DNA of 64,000 bases, taken from Streptomyces sp. MZ04 (lineage in GTDB: Bacteria > Actinomycetota > Actinomycetes > Streptomycetales > Streptomycetaceae). The stretch lies in the NCBI RefSeq assembly GCF_004684775.1, contig NZ_SRIC01000012.1, positions 1 to 64,000 of the forward strand. Reading direction: 5' to 3'. Positions within the stretch are counted from its first letter, which is position 1. Each line of letters begins with the position of its first letter. Shown piece after piece: positions 1 to 8,670 of this stretch. The notes under the pieces were generated by a model that was given only the letters and a program-made list of their open reading frames with translations, was not told the DNA's origin and did not search any database. Position numbers and translations under genes: made by a program.

Positions 1-165
1 GGCGGGAGGGGCGTGCGAAGGGTGTCCAGCATATGGACCGGAGCCGGTGATGCAAGCCGAAACGACCGCCTGACCTGCGGGTTAAGGTGATTTGATTTTC
101 TATCGGAATCTGGGGTCGACCGGAAAGCATCGGTGCTATAGGCGCGGGACATATGCGCCTGGCGA

Positions 166-831
166 TCAGCGGTCGCGCGGGGCCACCAGGCCGGACTCGT
201 AGGCCAGAACGACCAGTTGGGCGCGGTCGCGGGCGTGAAGCTTGGTCATGGCTCGGTTGACATGGGTCTTCGCGGTCAACGGGCTGATCACCATGCACCC
301 GGCGATCTCGTCGTTGGACAGGCCCTGCGCGACCAGGGCGACGGCCTCGCGCTCGCGATGGGTCAGGCCCTTCAACTCCGTTTCGCCGACGATGGCGTGG
401 GGCGGCTGCGTGACGTACCGGTCGATCAGCTTGCGGGTGATCGACGGTGCGAGCAGCGCGTCGCCGCGCGCGGCGACGCGCACCGCGTGCAGCAGGTCCT
501 CGGGCACGATGTCCTTGACGAGGAATCCCGCGGCGCCGGCGCGCAGCGCGTCGAAGACATACTCGTCGAAGCCGTAGTTGGTCAGGATCACGACGTGCAC
601 CCCGGCCAGGGCCGGGTCGGCGGCGATCTGCCGGGTCGCCTCGATGCCGTCGACGACGGGCATCTGAATGTCGACGAGCGCGATGTCGGGCAGGTGCTGT
701 CTGGCCAGCGCCACGCCCTCCTGCCCGTCGGCGGCCTCGGCCACCACCTCGATGTCGTCCTCGATGTCGAGGAGCGCGCGAAAGCCGCTGCGCAGGAGCG
801 GCTGGTCGTCGACCAGCAGGACACGGATCAC
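166..831 (-). CDS. NarL/FixJ-family response regulator
   Basis: DNA-binding response regulator of a two-component system. The receiver domain (about residues 1-120) has the acidic pair D8/D9, the phospho-acceptor D54 in VDIQMP, T84 and the conserved K106. A LuxR-type helix-turn-helix covers about 153-200 (LTHREREAVALVAQGLSNDE). Length of 221 aa is normal for the family. The start codon overlaps the stop of the histidine kinase by 4 bases (ATGA), so the two are translationally coupled partners. The signal and the targets are unknown; the divergent small membrane protein starting at 2141 is one candidate target. Confidence 0.95.
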   Translation of the reverse strand: MIRVLLVDDQPLLRSGFRALLDIEDDIEVVAEAADGQEGVALARQHLPDIALVDIQMPVVDGIEATRQIAADPALAGVHVVILTNYGFDEYVFDALRAGAAGFLVKDIVPEDLLHAVRVAARGDALLAPSITRKLIDRYVTQPPHAIVGETELKGLTHREREAVALVAQGLSNDEIAGCMVISPLTAKTHVNRAMTKLHARDRAQLVVLAYESGLVAPRDR

Positions 832-1952
832 GACATACGCTCCACGGGAAGCTCGGCCTGGACGCTGAAGCCGCCTTCGTCACGGGGTTCCGCGTGCAGG
901 CGGCCACCCAGGGCGGTCACGCGTTCGCGCATCCCGAGCAGCCCGACGCCGGGCACCGGGACGGAGTCCGGCGATGCCTTCCCGTCGTCGTCGACCCGTA
1001 TGGCCAGGGCGTCCGGCCGGTAATCGATCCGGACCGACGCCGTGTCGGCCGCGGCGTGCCGGGCGATGTTGGTGAGCGATTCCTGGACGATGCGGTAGGC
1101 GGTGCGGTCCACCGTGGCCGGCACATCGTGGCGTCGCCCTTCGATCGTCAGCGTCGCGTCCAGGCCGTTGCCACGGGCCCGTTCCACCAGCTCCGGGATG
1201 TGCGCGAGCCCGTGCGGCGGGGCCTTGCCGTCGTCGCGCAGCGCCTCCAGGGTCGCGCGCAGCTCCCGGGTCGCCTCACGGCCTGCGTCCCGGATCGCCA
1301 GGAGGGCCTCCGGCACCGCTTCGCCGCGCTTGCGGGCCACATGGACGGCGGCTTCCGACTGCACCTTGATGACCGAGATCTGATGGGTGAGCGAGTCGTG
1401 CAACTCCCGCGCGATGTGCAGCCGTTCCTCGTCGGCACGGCGCCGCGCGGTCTCCTCGCGGGTGCGTTCGGCTTCGTCGGCCCGCCGCTCGGCCTGCCGC
1501 AGCGCTTCCCCGGCGGCGCCGGCCGCGATCAGCCAGGCAATCTCCAGGGCGCCGCGGGCCCGTGCGTACGCCTCGCCCGTGTCGTGCAGGGAGACCAGGG
1601 CGGCGAGGGGGAGCGCTGCCAGCATCAGCACGCTCGCCACCACCGTGACGACGCGGTGTCCCGCCCGCATGGCCGCGTACACCGCGAACAAGAAGGCGAC
1701 GACCGGCACGTCGAAACCGGCCGCCTGATACCCCATCGCGCACAGCCCGGTGGCGGCCAGGACCGCGACCGGAGCCCGGCGGCCCGCACCGAGCGCGAGG
1801 CCGCTCGCTGCCAACAAGGTGTAGCCGAGCACGTCGAGATCCGCGGCGGAGTGCTGCTCGGACCGCCCGGCGATCAGCAGCGCCCCTGCCACGCAGACCG
1901 CGACCACCCCGTCCCTGACACCGGCGGGAACGCCGAACCGTCCTGTGCTCAT
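828..1952 (-). CDS. sensor histidine kinase (HisKA_3 type)
   Basis: Membrane sensor kinase paired with the overlapping response regulator. The N-terminal 145 residues are hydrophobic and contain about five membrane segments without an obvious extracellular sensor domain. A short coiled coil (150-178) leads to the phospho-acceptor helix with H185 in ARELHDSLTH. The ATPase domain shows the N box around N295 (QESLTNIARHA), a VDDDG motif and the GLLGMRER lid motif near 336. This is the usual arrangement of Streptomyces NarL-coupled kinases. The stimulus is not deducible. Confidence 0.94.
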   Translation of the reverse strand: MSTGRFGVPAGVRDGVVAVCVAGALLIAGRSEQHSAADLDVLGYTLLAASGLALGAGRRAPVAVLAATGLCAMGYQAAGFDVPVVAFLFAVYAAMRAGHRVVTVVASVLMLAALPLAALVSLHDTGEAYARARGALEIAWLIAAGAAGEALRQAERRADEAERTREETARRRADEERLHIARELHDSLTHQISVIKVQSEAAVHVARKRGEAVPEALLAIRDAGREATRELRATLEALRDDGKAPPHGLAHIPELVERARGNGLDATLTIEGRRHDVPATVDRTAYRIVQESLTNIARHAAADTASVRIDYRPDALAIRVDDDGKASPDSVPVPGVGLLGMRERVTALGGRLHAEPRDEGGFSVQAELPVERMS

Positions 1953-2140
1953 GCGGGCACCCTAGCCGGACGCCGTGGCGGGGGAGTCCGGCTGACGAAG
2001 GGGTGGACGCCTACCGCGTACGCAGTACTTCCGCGCCCCCTGCCACATCCGCGGCAGCACGAAGTGTCTGCGCCTGCGGGACGACCGGTGGCGCGCCCGG
2101 CGACAGGATCGGAGCCCTAACGAAGAATGAGGAGAAGGAC

Positions 2141-2506
2141 ATGATCTCGTCAGGACCCCTGATGACCGCCGCCGACGTGTACTCCATGAGTGCCGGACGC
2201 CTCGGGGCCACCACGGCAGCCGTGTTGGGGCTGATCGGCGTGGTCGCCGGCGGCCTTGCGCTGGCCCGCCCCGCCGGTCGCCTGGGCACAGGCACCGGGC
2301 GGCTCGGAGCCAACGCGGCTCTGGCGGCGGGGCTGATCGCCGTGACCCTGGGCGGTCTTGTCACGGCCACCGCCGACGGCGGCCTCGGTACCGGCAACGG
2401 CCTCGGCGGGGCCATCGTCGCCCTGGTGGTGGGCCTGATCGCCCTGGTACTCGGCGGCCTGGCCCAGGCCCGCGCCCGCCGCACGCGCCCGCTCACCCCA
2501 GCGTGA
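2141..2506 (+). CDS. small glycine/leucine-rich membrane protein, DUF6223-like
   Basis: A 121-aa protein with three hydrophobic segments separated by repeated small motifs (SAGRLGATTA, GTGRLGANAA, GGLGTGNGLG), each followed by a GLI-V-GGLA stretch, so it looks like an internal threefold repeat of a membrane helix. I recognise it as resembling DUF6223 proteins; no function is known. The frame is open further upstream, but the ATG at 2141 follows a strong GAGGAG ribosome site at 2129-2134 and the upstream part is not hydrophobic, so this start was chosen. It is divergent from the two-component operon and its 3' end overlaps the lyase gene by 14 bases. Confidence 0.75.
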   Translation: MISSGPLMTAADVYSMSAGRLGATTAAVLGLIGVVAGGLALARPAGRLGTGTGRLGANAALAAGLIAVTLGGLVTATADGGLGTGNGLGGAIVALVVGLIALVLGGLAQARARRTRPLTPA

Positions 2507-4937
2507 CGGTCACCCGCTGGGTGGCGCCCAAGGTGTCGCTGAGATCGCCGAACGTCAGCTTCAGCGAGGCGCCCGTCGTCGCGGAGGTGACGGTGGCGGG
2601 CTTGGACGTCACCGCGGACACGGCGCGGTTCCAGGTGAGCGTCAGGGACGTCTGCGCGCGCATCGGATCGCTGACGCAGACGACCGCGGTCCCGTCGGTG
2701 TTCTCGCTGATCTGGACAGAGCAGGGGGCGCTCGCGGTGAGCGGGCCCGCCGTGCCGCCGAACCAGAAGTTCACGCCGGTGAAGCCCTGCGACGGCACGG
2801 AAACGCCTTGCCGGTCATCGGAGTTGGCGAGGATCCGCAGCCAGCCGGTGTCCGCGGCGCGGGCCGCCGTCTGGGCGGCGGACGCGCCCGGCATCAGCTG
2901 ATAGGCGTACGTGCCGTTCGTCGGGGCGGTGCCGTGATCGACGTACAGCGTGAGGTACTTGCGGGCGATCGCGGTCGTGGCGCCGCCCTTGTTGATGTCG
3001 CTCCACTTGCCGGAGCGCTCCTCGCGCAGCGCCTTCACCGTCGCGCCGCCGGGGAAGACATAGCCGCCGTGGCCCCCGATGTGGGCCCACTTGGCGCCGG
3101 GCAGGGTCGCGGACCAGGGGGTGCTGGTCGGCTTGGTGACTCCGTCTACCTGGAAGGGAGTCGTACCCGTCGGGCCGAGGTTGCGGTTCTCGATCGTCGA
3201 CTCGATCGCCGCGCCGTCCGTGCAGACGATGCCGGCGCCCAGGCAGACGATCGTGTCGTCCAGGCAGAACCAGGACTTCTTCGCCCGCAGCGTGCTCTGC
3301 AGGCCCTTCAAGTACTGGCCGATGGCGGCCCGTTGACCGTCGCTCGCACCGCCCACCCACTTCACGTCCGGCAGCGACGCGCCCCAGTCGCCGCCCGCCG
3401 CGTCCGCGAGCGGCTTGCGGGAGGCCGTGATGCCGGGCAGCCGGTAGGGGTCGACGGTGGGCCAGAAGGCGTCGCTGTACTGGCCGTTGGCGTAGGTGTC
3501 GCCCCACCAGTAGAGCATTCCGGATCCGGTGTGCCAGCCGCGCAGATTCTCGCCGTTGCCCGTCTCGTAGTACGTGATGCGGGGGTCCGCCATGCTGATC
3601 GACGCCGCCCAGCCGGGGCGCCGGTGCGTGGCGCGCGCCATGTTGGTGAAGAGGCGGTGCCCGGTGGGCTCGGCGGCCGGGGTCACGGAGGCGTCGTCGT
3701 CAACTCCCTTCAGGCGGGCGAGACTTGTCAGGCCGAGCGAGGGGTCGCTCAGGGGCGGGCTGTAGTAGTCGCGGCGCATCCAGCCCTTGACCAGGCCGCG
3801 CCAGCGGGCGTTCTCCGCCGCGCTCGCGCCCTGACCGAGCAGCACGATCGCGGACATGATGGGGTGGCCGCGCAGATGGTCGTCGGCCTGGATCTTCTTG
3901 GCGTCGGATGCGGCGAGGCCGCGGCTGATGGCGCGGCCCGCGACGCCGTCCATGACGAGGCCGTTGTAGAGGAAGGGCGCCCAGGCCTTCTCGACGGCGT
4001 CGAAGACGATCTGCCGCTTGGCGTCGGTGACCTCCCAACTGGAGCCGCGCAGCAGCGAGAAGAGCATGCCGAGGCCGCCGAGCATCACCGATCCGTACGA
4101 GCCGGTGTAGGGCACGGTGGTGTGCTGGATGAACGAGCCGTCGGTGTAGAGCCCGTCGCCGGTCGTCACGTACGGGAAGACGGGGGACAGCGCGTCACGG
4201 GCCAGGGCGATCTTCGCCGAGCTGCCGCCGACGACCCCGCGCAGGGCGAGCACCCGGCACAGGTCCACGCGGTTGGCGCCGGTGCTCGTACCGGTGTAAC
4301 TGCCCACCGCGGAGTCGGGCACGAAGTGGTCGACGGCCTTGCAGTAGTTGGCCACTTGGGTCGCCGAGAGGTGGTCGTACATCAGGACGCAGACGTCGAG
4401 GAGATGCTGCGGGGCGCCTATCTGCCAGCTGTACCAGTTGCCGAACCGCGCCTGGTTCTCGTTGTAGACCTGTGTGTAGAGGTGGTCGAGGCCGGTGAGG
4501 ATGTCGGCCTTGAGGCCCGCGTCGCCGGTCAGGCCCGTGCCCTCCTGGCGGTAGGCCTGCGCCATGGTGTTGAGCCTGCTGTAGCCGGTCACCACGTTCG
4601 CCGAGTAGCCGTACGACTCCTGGTCGGTGTCCGGCTCGGGGTCGGCGTACGAGGCGTCGGGCCACAGGGATCCCGTCGCGGGCGCCATGGTGTTGCGCAA
4701 CTGCCGTGCCGTGGCGCCGAGTTCGGCGAGGCGGCTCTTGAAGGGCTCGGCTGTGGGGGAGAAGCCCTCGCCGAGGATGAGGGTGCGCCACTTGGCGCGC
4801 AGCGCCTCGTACGCGTCGGCGGCCGCCTCGTCGGCGGCCGCCGCCTCCGCGGAGGGCAGCAGACCCGAGGAGGTCAGGGCGAGCGCGGAGGCGCTGGTGG
4901 TGAGCAGGAAGGAGCGGCGGGACCAAGGAGAGTGCAT
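2493..4937 (-). CDS. secreted polysaccharide lyase family 8 (hyaluronate-lyase type)
   Basis: Extracellular eliminase that would cleave an acidic glycan such as hyaluronan, chondroitin or xanthan into unsaturated oligosaccharides. The chosen ATG follows GGAGACC and gives a 814-aa protein beginning with a Tat signal (SRRSFLLT, hydrophobic core, cut near SAEAAAAD). The N-terminal alpha/alpha toroid carries N222, H272 and Y281; their spacing (50 and 9 residues) is exactly that of the catalytic Asn/His/Tyr of streptococcal hyaluronate lyase. Beta-sandwich domains follow to the C terminus. It is transcribed alone. Two operator-like palindromes lie 50-105 bases upstream. The exact substrate is inferred; xanthan lyase is the main alternative. 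Confidence 0.93.
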   Translation of the reverse strand: MHSPWSRRSFLLTTSASALALTSSGLLPSAEAAAADEAAADAYEALRAKWRTLILGEGFSPTAEPFKSRLAELGATARQLRNTMAPATGSLWPDASYADPEPDTDQESYGYSANVVTGYSRLNTMAQAYRQEGTGLTGDAGLKADILTGLDHLYTQVYNENQARFGNWYSWQIGAPQHLLDVCVLMYDHLSATQVANYCKAVDHFVPDSAVGSYTGTSTGANRVDLCRVLALRGVVGGSSAKIALARDALSPVFPYVTTGDGLYTDGSFIQHTTVPYTGSYGSVMLGGLGMLFSLLRGSSWEVTDAKRQIVFDAVEKAWAPFLYNGLVMDGVAGRAISRGLAASDAKKIQADDHLRGHPIMSAIVLLGQGASAAENARWRGLVKGWMRRDYYSPPLSDPSLGLTSLARLKGVDDDASVTPAAEPTGHRLFTNMARATHRRPGWAASISMADPRITYYETGNGENLRGWHTGSGMLYWWGDTYANGQYSDAFWPTVDPYRLPGITASRKPLADAAGGDWGASLPDVKWVGGASDGQRAAIGQYLKGLQSTLRAKKSWFCLDDTIVCLGAGIVCTDGAAIESTIENRNLGPTGTTPFQVDGVTKPTSTPWSATLPGAKWAHIGGHGGYVFPGGATVKALREERSGKWSDINKGGATTAIARKYLTLYVDHGTAPTNGTYAYQLMPGASAAQTAARAADTGWLRILANSDDRQGVSVPSQGFTGVNFWFGGTAGPLTASAPCSVQISENTDGTAVVCVSDPMRAQTSLTLTWNRAVSAVTSKPATVTSATTGASLKLTFGDLSDTLGATQRVTVTLG

Positions 4938-4989
4938 GGGGTCTCCGATGGTGGTGGGAGGGGGGAGCCAGAAGGGGCCACGCGAGGAG

Positions 4990-5001
4990 CAAGCGCTTTC
5001 T
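4990..5001 (-). promoter_or_regulatory. LacI-type operator candidate upstream of the lyase
   Basis: On the minus strand this reads AGAAAGCGCTTG, a near palindrome around the AAGCGCTT core that is typical of LacI-family operators in actinomycetes. It lies about 53 bases before the lyase start codon. Ten bases (AAAGCGCTTG) are identical to the site upstream of the LacI gene at 52684. Confidence 0.5.
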
Positions 5002-5025
5002 AGCATGGGTGCGGGCCACCGCTCA

Positions 5026-5041
5026 ATAGGTCTAGACGTCT
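5026..5041. promoter_or_regulatory. DasR-responsive element (dre)-like palindrome
   Basis: ATAGGTCTAGACGTCT matches 12 of 16 positions of the dre consensus I recall for the GntR regulator DasR (ACTGGTCTAGACCACT), including the whole GGTCTAGAC core. DasR answers to amino-sugar phosphates derived from GlcNAc. The site is about 90 bases upstream of the lyase and also overlaps the region where the -35 element of the divergent hydrolase would lie. A GlcNAc-controlled lyase for a GlcNAc-containing glycan makes biological sense; binding is inference. Confidence 0.6.
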
Positions 5042-5062
5042 TCGCGCTGTAGCGTCGGGCCC

Positions 5063-5746
5063 ATGGAAGATCACGCGGTGGTGGATGTCGGCGACGTACG
5101 CCTGGCCTATCGGAGCTGGGGCGACCCGTACGGCGCTCCCGTCGTGCTGCTGCACGCGCTCGGCGGCTCATCGGCGGACTGGGACGAGGCCGGGCAGATG
5201 CTCGGCGAGGAATGGCGTGTGTACGCCCTTGACCTGCGCGGGCACGGCGAGAGCGACTGGCCCGACGAGTACTCGTTCGAGCTGATGTGTGAAGACGTGC
5301 TCGGCTTCCTCGACGAGCTCGACCTCGACCGCGTCGGCGTCGTCGGCCACTCCATGGGCGGCGTCGTCGCCTACCTCCTGGCCGAGGAGCATCCCGACCG
5401 CGTCGAGCGCCTCGTCCTGGAGGAGACGCCGCCGCCCTACCCGCGCGAACCGGTCGAGGCCGAGCGCCCCGACGGGCCCATCGACTACGACTGGCCCGTG
5501 GTCCCCGCCATCCGCGGCCAGGTCGACACCCCCGACCCGGAGTGGGCCGAGCGGCTCGGCGAGATCGTCGCGCCGACGCTGATCGTGGCGGGCGGACCGG
5601 ACAGCAGCATGTCGCAGGCGCGGATCCCCGACATGGCCGCGGCGATCCCGGACTCCCAGCTGATCACGATCCCGGTCGGGCACGCGGTGCACGAGGCGCA
5701 GCCGCGTCAGTTCGCGCAGCAGGTCAGCGAGTTCTTCAGCAGCTGA
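5063..5746 (+). CDS. alpha/beta-fold hydrolase
   Basis: A 227-aa alpha/beta hydrolase. The nucleophile elbow is GHSMGG (Ser at about 98), the oxyanion region is HALGGSSADW near residue 30, and the probable catalytic His is in VGHAVHEAQP near the C terminus; the acid is probably in the VAGGPDSSM strand. No signal peptide is seen, so it is cytoplasmic. Substrate is unknown. There is no clear ribosome site; TAGCGT ends 7 bases before the ATG, so the mRNA may be leaderless. It is divergent from the lyase and may share its operator region. Confidence 0.88.
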   Translation: MEDHAVVDVGDVRLAYRSWGDPYGAPVVLLHALGGSSADWDEAGQMLGEEWRVYALDLRGHGESDWPDEYSFELMCEDVLGFLDELDLDRVGVVGHSMGGVVAYLLAEEHPDRVERLVLEETPPPYPREPVEAERPDGPIDYDWPVVPAIRGQVDTPDPEWAERLGEIVAPTLIVAGGPDSSMSQARIPDMAAAIPDSQLITIPVGHAVHEAQPRQFAQQVSEFFSS

Positions 5747-5779
5747 CTTCGGCAGCTGACGGCGCGGGGCCATCGGCCG

Positions 5780-5819
5780 GGCGGGTGCGGCGCGCGGTCC
5801 GGCCGCGCCCGCACCCGCC
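5780..5819. terminator. bidirectional hairpin between convergent genes
   Basis: GGCGGGTGCGG-CGCG pairs with CGCGCCCGCACCCGCC (one bulged base) around a 10-base loop. It sits between the converging hydrolase and methyltransferase genes. No T tract follows, as is usual in Streptomyces. Confidence 0.65.
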
Positions 5820-5830
5820 GAATTCGGGGG

Positions 5831-6658
5831 TTACGCGGGCCGGGGCCGGGACTGGTAGAGGCGGGTGTAGTAGCGCCCGTCGGCCTCCAGGCCCGCCGGG
5901 TCGTCACCGGCCTTGCGCACCAGCTCGACGGCGCTGCGCTGTTCCTCCGGATCGCTGAACAGCCGCTGCGGATAGGTCCGTTCGGGATCGGTCTCGGTGG
6001 CGAGGCCATGGGCGTCGAGACTGGCCAGGATCTCCTGGAAGGGCACCGTGCGCAGCACGAACGCGCTCACCCAGACCGGCAGGGCCGTCGCGTCCAGGAG
6101 GGCGCCGAAGGTGCGGTGGGTGATGTAGCCGATGCCTCCGGTGACGGTGATCAGACCGACCCGGGCGACGGCGCGGCGCAGCTCGGCGCTGGGCGGGTGC
6201 CGTTCGAGGTTCTCGGCATACGCCTCGTCGAGCAATCCCACCTCGAGGGCGTAGCGCGTGGCGTTGTCGGCCGTGTCGAGGCCGATCACGGGGACCGCGT
6301 CCGCCCGCCTGCTCGAGGCGTAGAACTCCTTGTCGCACTCGATGAGTTCACCCCGGCTGAGGCCGTTGGTCGTGGGGCCGGTGTAGTGCGCGTACAGGTC
6401 GGCGAGCGAGAGGTCGTGGTTGAGGAGCGCCGCGTTGATCCCGTACGAGCAGCAGAGGTCGAGGACCGTGACGGGGAGCTGGGTGCCGCGTACCGCGGAC
6501 CGCTGGGCGAGCGTGCGCCGGAAGACGTCCTGGGCCTGGTGCGGTATCTCGTACTCAAGGGGGGAGAGCGTACGGAAGTAGGCGCGGGGGTCAGGCTCGT
6601 TGTAGATGTCGTCGAACCGGGTCTTGCCTGCCGCGGTGGTGGTCCGGGCACGGGTCAT
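5831..6658 (-). CDS. class I SAM-dependent methyltransferase-like protein
   Basis: A 275-aa protein with a Rossmann-type motif I (TVLDLCCSYGIN, about 64-75), followed by a variable central region and VGLITVTGGIGYITHRTF, which would be the motif for strands 4-5. This suggests a SAM-binding methyltransferase, but the Cys residues in motif I and the lack of a clear acceptor-site motif leave the substrate open. The N terminus (KTRFDDIYNEPDPRAYFRTL) is typical of a family of unnamed actinobacterial proteins. It stands alone, facing the hydrolase gene. A GGATGCC-type ribosome site precedes the ATG weakly. Confidence 0.7.
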   Translation of the reverse strand: MTRARTTTAAGKTRFDDIYNEPDPRAYFRTLSPLEYEIPHQAQDVFRRTLAQRSAVRGTQLPVTVLDLCCSYGINAALLNHDLSLADLYAHYTGPTTNGLSRGELIECDKEFYASSRRADAVPVIGLDTADNATRYALEVGLLDEAYAENLERHPPSAELRRAVARVGLITVTGGIGYITHRTFGALLDATALPVWVSAFVLRTVPFQEILASLDAHGLATETDPERTYPQRLFSDPEEQRSAVELVRKAGDDPAGLEADGRYYTRLYQSRPRPA

Positions 6659-6885
6659 GAGGCATCCTTCCTGGTGCTGGGCGGAGGATCTACGGCCGCG
6701 ATACGTCTACCCGACCCCTGGCTCGACCCGATAGACCTCCTGGCGGTTACCGGCCACATCGGCGGCCGTGCTTCCCTGCCGCCGAACCGGCCCGTGCCCT
6801 GGGGGCACTGGTCAAGGGCGGATCACGCGATGCGGTCCAAGGAAGCCTCCCAAGCTGGTTCAGGCCCGAACGGCTGGGACCTTGC

Positions 6886-7737
6886 CTATGCGGCGGTGGG
6901 CCGTTTGGGCATCGGCCCCGCCGCGGGGGCCGGTGGTGCGGGCGGCAGCGTCTGTGTCTGCTGTACCGGTGGCTGTGCCTGCTGGGCCCGTTCGAGGAAG
7001 CGTAGGAGTTCGACGGGGAAGGGCAGGACGAGGGTGGAGTTCTTCTCGGCGGCGACGGCGACGACGGTCTGCAGGAGGCGGAGCTGGAGAGCCGCGGGCT
7101 CCTCCGCCATCTGGTGCGCGGCCTCGGCGAGCTTCTTGGAGGCCTGCAGTTCGGCATCCGCGTTGATCACTCGCGCCCGGCGCTCACGGTCCGCCTCGGC
7201 CTGCCGGGCCATCGACCGCTTCATCGTCTCGGGCAGCGATACGTCCTTGATCTCGACCCGGTCGATCTGCACGCCCCACCCGATGGCGGGTGAGTCGATC
7301 ATCAGCGCCAGGCCCTGGTTGAGCTTTTCGCGGTTGGAGAGGAGATCGTCCAGGTCGCTCTTGCCGATGATCGAGCGCAGGGACGTCTGGGCCATCTGCG
7401 AGACCGCGAAGCGGTAGTCCTCGACCTGGACGACGGCCTCGGCAGCGTCGACGACCTTGAAGTAGATGACGGCGTCCACCCGGACCGTGACGTTGTCCCG
7501 CGTGATGCCGTCCTGCGCCGGGACCGGCATCGTCACGATCTGCATGTTCACCTTGTGCAGCCGGTCCACCATCGGCACGATCATCGTGAACCCGGGGGCG
7601 CGCACCGCACGCTGCAGCCGCCCGAGCCGGAGCACCACACCCCGCTCGTACTGCTTGACCACCCTGGCCGCCGCCCCCACGTACACCAATCCCGCGCACG
7701 CGGTCGCGGCCCCTGCTGCGAGCAGCTCTTCGACCAT
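6886..7737 (-). CDS. slipin / SPFH (stomatin-like) membrane protein
   Basis: Membrane-anchored SPFH-domain protein. One N-terminal membrane segment (about 5-25) is followed by the classical slipin block VVKQYERGVVLRLGRL and PGFTMIVPMVDRLHKV, then the conserved DGITRDNVTVRVDAVIYFKV and the GWGVQIDRVEIKDVSLPE segment, and ends with a coiled-coil region rich in Ala and Glu plus a Pro/Gln tail. Such proteins oligomerise at the membrane and are linked to lipid microdomains or proteolysis. The ATG giving MVEELL was preferred over an upstream start because a GGGGG ribosome site lies 5 bases before it. No nfeD-like partner gene is adjacent, which is somewhat unusual. Confidence 0.9.
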   Translation of the reverse strand: MVEELLAAGAATACAGLVYVGAAARVVKQYERGVVLRLGRLQRAVRAPGFTMIVPMVDRLHKVNMQIVTMPVPAQDGITRDNVTVRVDAVIYFKVVDAAEAVVQVEDYRFAVSQMAQTSLRSIIGKSDLDDLLSNREKLNQGLALMIDSPAIGWGVQIDRVEIKDVSLPETMKRSMARQAEADRERRARVINADAELQASKKLAEAAHQMAEEPAALQLRLLQTVVAVAAEKNSTLVLPFPVELLRFLERAQQAQPPVQQTQTLPPAPPAPAAGPMPKRPTAA

Positions 7738-7838
7738 GACGACCCCCTTTGTCTTCCGAGTCGTCGTCATTACCAAGATATGCCCTGGTTTGTCCATGGT
7801 CGAGCCCGCTGCCGCGCCCGCTGGCTAGGGTGGAGCCG

Positions 7839-8567
7839 GTGTTCACCTCTCAGGGACCCACACTCCGCGAACTGGCCGTGCAAGCCCTTTCCTCCATCGA
7901 GCGCGGCTACGACCTGCTGGCTCCGAAGTTCGACCACACCCCCTTCCGTACGCCCGACCGGATGCTGCACGCGGTCGCGGACACGCTGCGTGACCTCGGC
8001 CCGTTCGACGCGGGCCTGGACGTCTGCTGCGGGACCGGCGCGGGTGTCGAGACGCTGCGGCCGCTGTGCAGGGAGCGGGTCACCGGCGTCGACTTCAGCG
8101 CCGGGATGCTGGCGGCGGCCAGGGCCACCGTGCCTGGGCGGGGCGGCGGGCCACGCGTGGAGTGGGTGCGCGCCGACGCCCGTGCCCTGCCCTTCGCCGA
8201 TGCCTTCGACCTGGCGGTCAGCTTCGGCGCGTTCGGCCACTTCCTGCCCGCCGAGCGGCCACGCCTTTTCGCCGAGGTCTTCGGGGCGCTGCGGCCCGGC
8301 GGGATGTTCGCCTTCCCGATCGGCGCGCCGCCGCCCCGTACCGCGCCGCTCTACTGGGCGATGCTCGGCTTCGACGCGGTGATGCGGGTGCGCAACGCGC
8401 TGTGGCGGCCGCCGTTCGTCATGTACTACCGGACCTTCCCGCTGCGCGAGGTCCGCGAGGACCTGGTCCGCGCCGGGTTCACGGTGCGGCTGTATCCGCT
8501 GGAGGAGTTCGGCCGCCGGGCCGACGGCAGCCCCAACTGGCGGCTTGTCGTGGCCCGCAAGGGGTGA
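7839..8567 (+). CDS. SAM-dependent methyltransferase (UbiE/Methyltransf_11 type)
   Basis: A 242-aa class I methyltransferase. Motif I is LDVCCGTGAGVETL (about 48-61), followed by the acidic end of strand 2 in VTGVDFSAGM, the adenine-binding VRADARALPFADAFD and FGAFGHF, and a post-motif LRPGGMFAFPIG. The C-terminal region (YYRTFPLREVREDLVRAGF) is usual for the family. A GTG start was chosen because it begins the conserved part; GGAG lies only 3 bases before it, and TAGGGT ends 7 bases before it, so the transcript may start at the codon. Substrate is unknown. Confidence 0.85.
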   Translation: MFTSQGPTLRELAVQALSSIERGYDLLAPKFDHTPFRTPDRMLHAVADTLRDLGPFDAGLDVCCGTGAGVETLRPLCRERVTGVDFSAGMLAAARATVPGRGGGPRVEWVRADARALPFADAFDLAVSFGAFGHFLPAERPRLFAEVFGALRPGGMFAFPIGAPPPRTAPLYWAMLGFDAVMRVRNALWRPPFVMYYRTFPLREVREDLVRAGFTVRLYPLEEFGRRADGSPNWRLVVARKG

Positions 8568-8670
8568 GCACAGGGACAGCGCGCGCCATCCGAGCGGCTC
8601 AATCCCTGGTGCCTCGGGGCCGTCTTCGGCTGGTTGTGCGTGCGGGGCAGGAGAGGTGTAGAGATGAGGT

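Noticed and set aside
894-2120. 408-aa open frame antisense to the histidine kinase
   Set aside because: The kinase has complete H, N and G boxes on the other strand; this frame has none and a poor composition.
2808-5003. 731-aa open frame on the plus strand opposite the lyase gene
   Set aside because: Composition is that of an antisense shadow (Arg/Gly/Val-rich), with no domain or ribosome site; the lyase on the other strand has full catalytic motifs.
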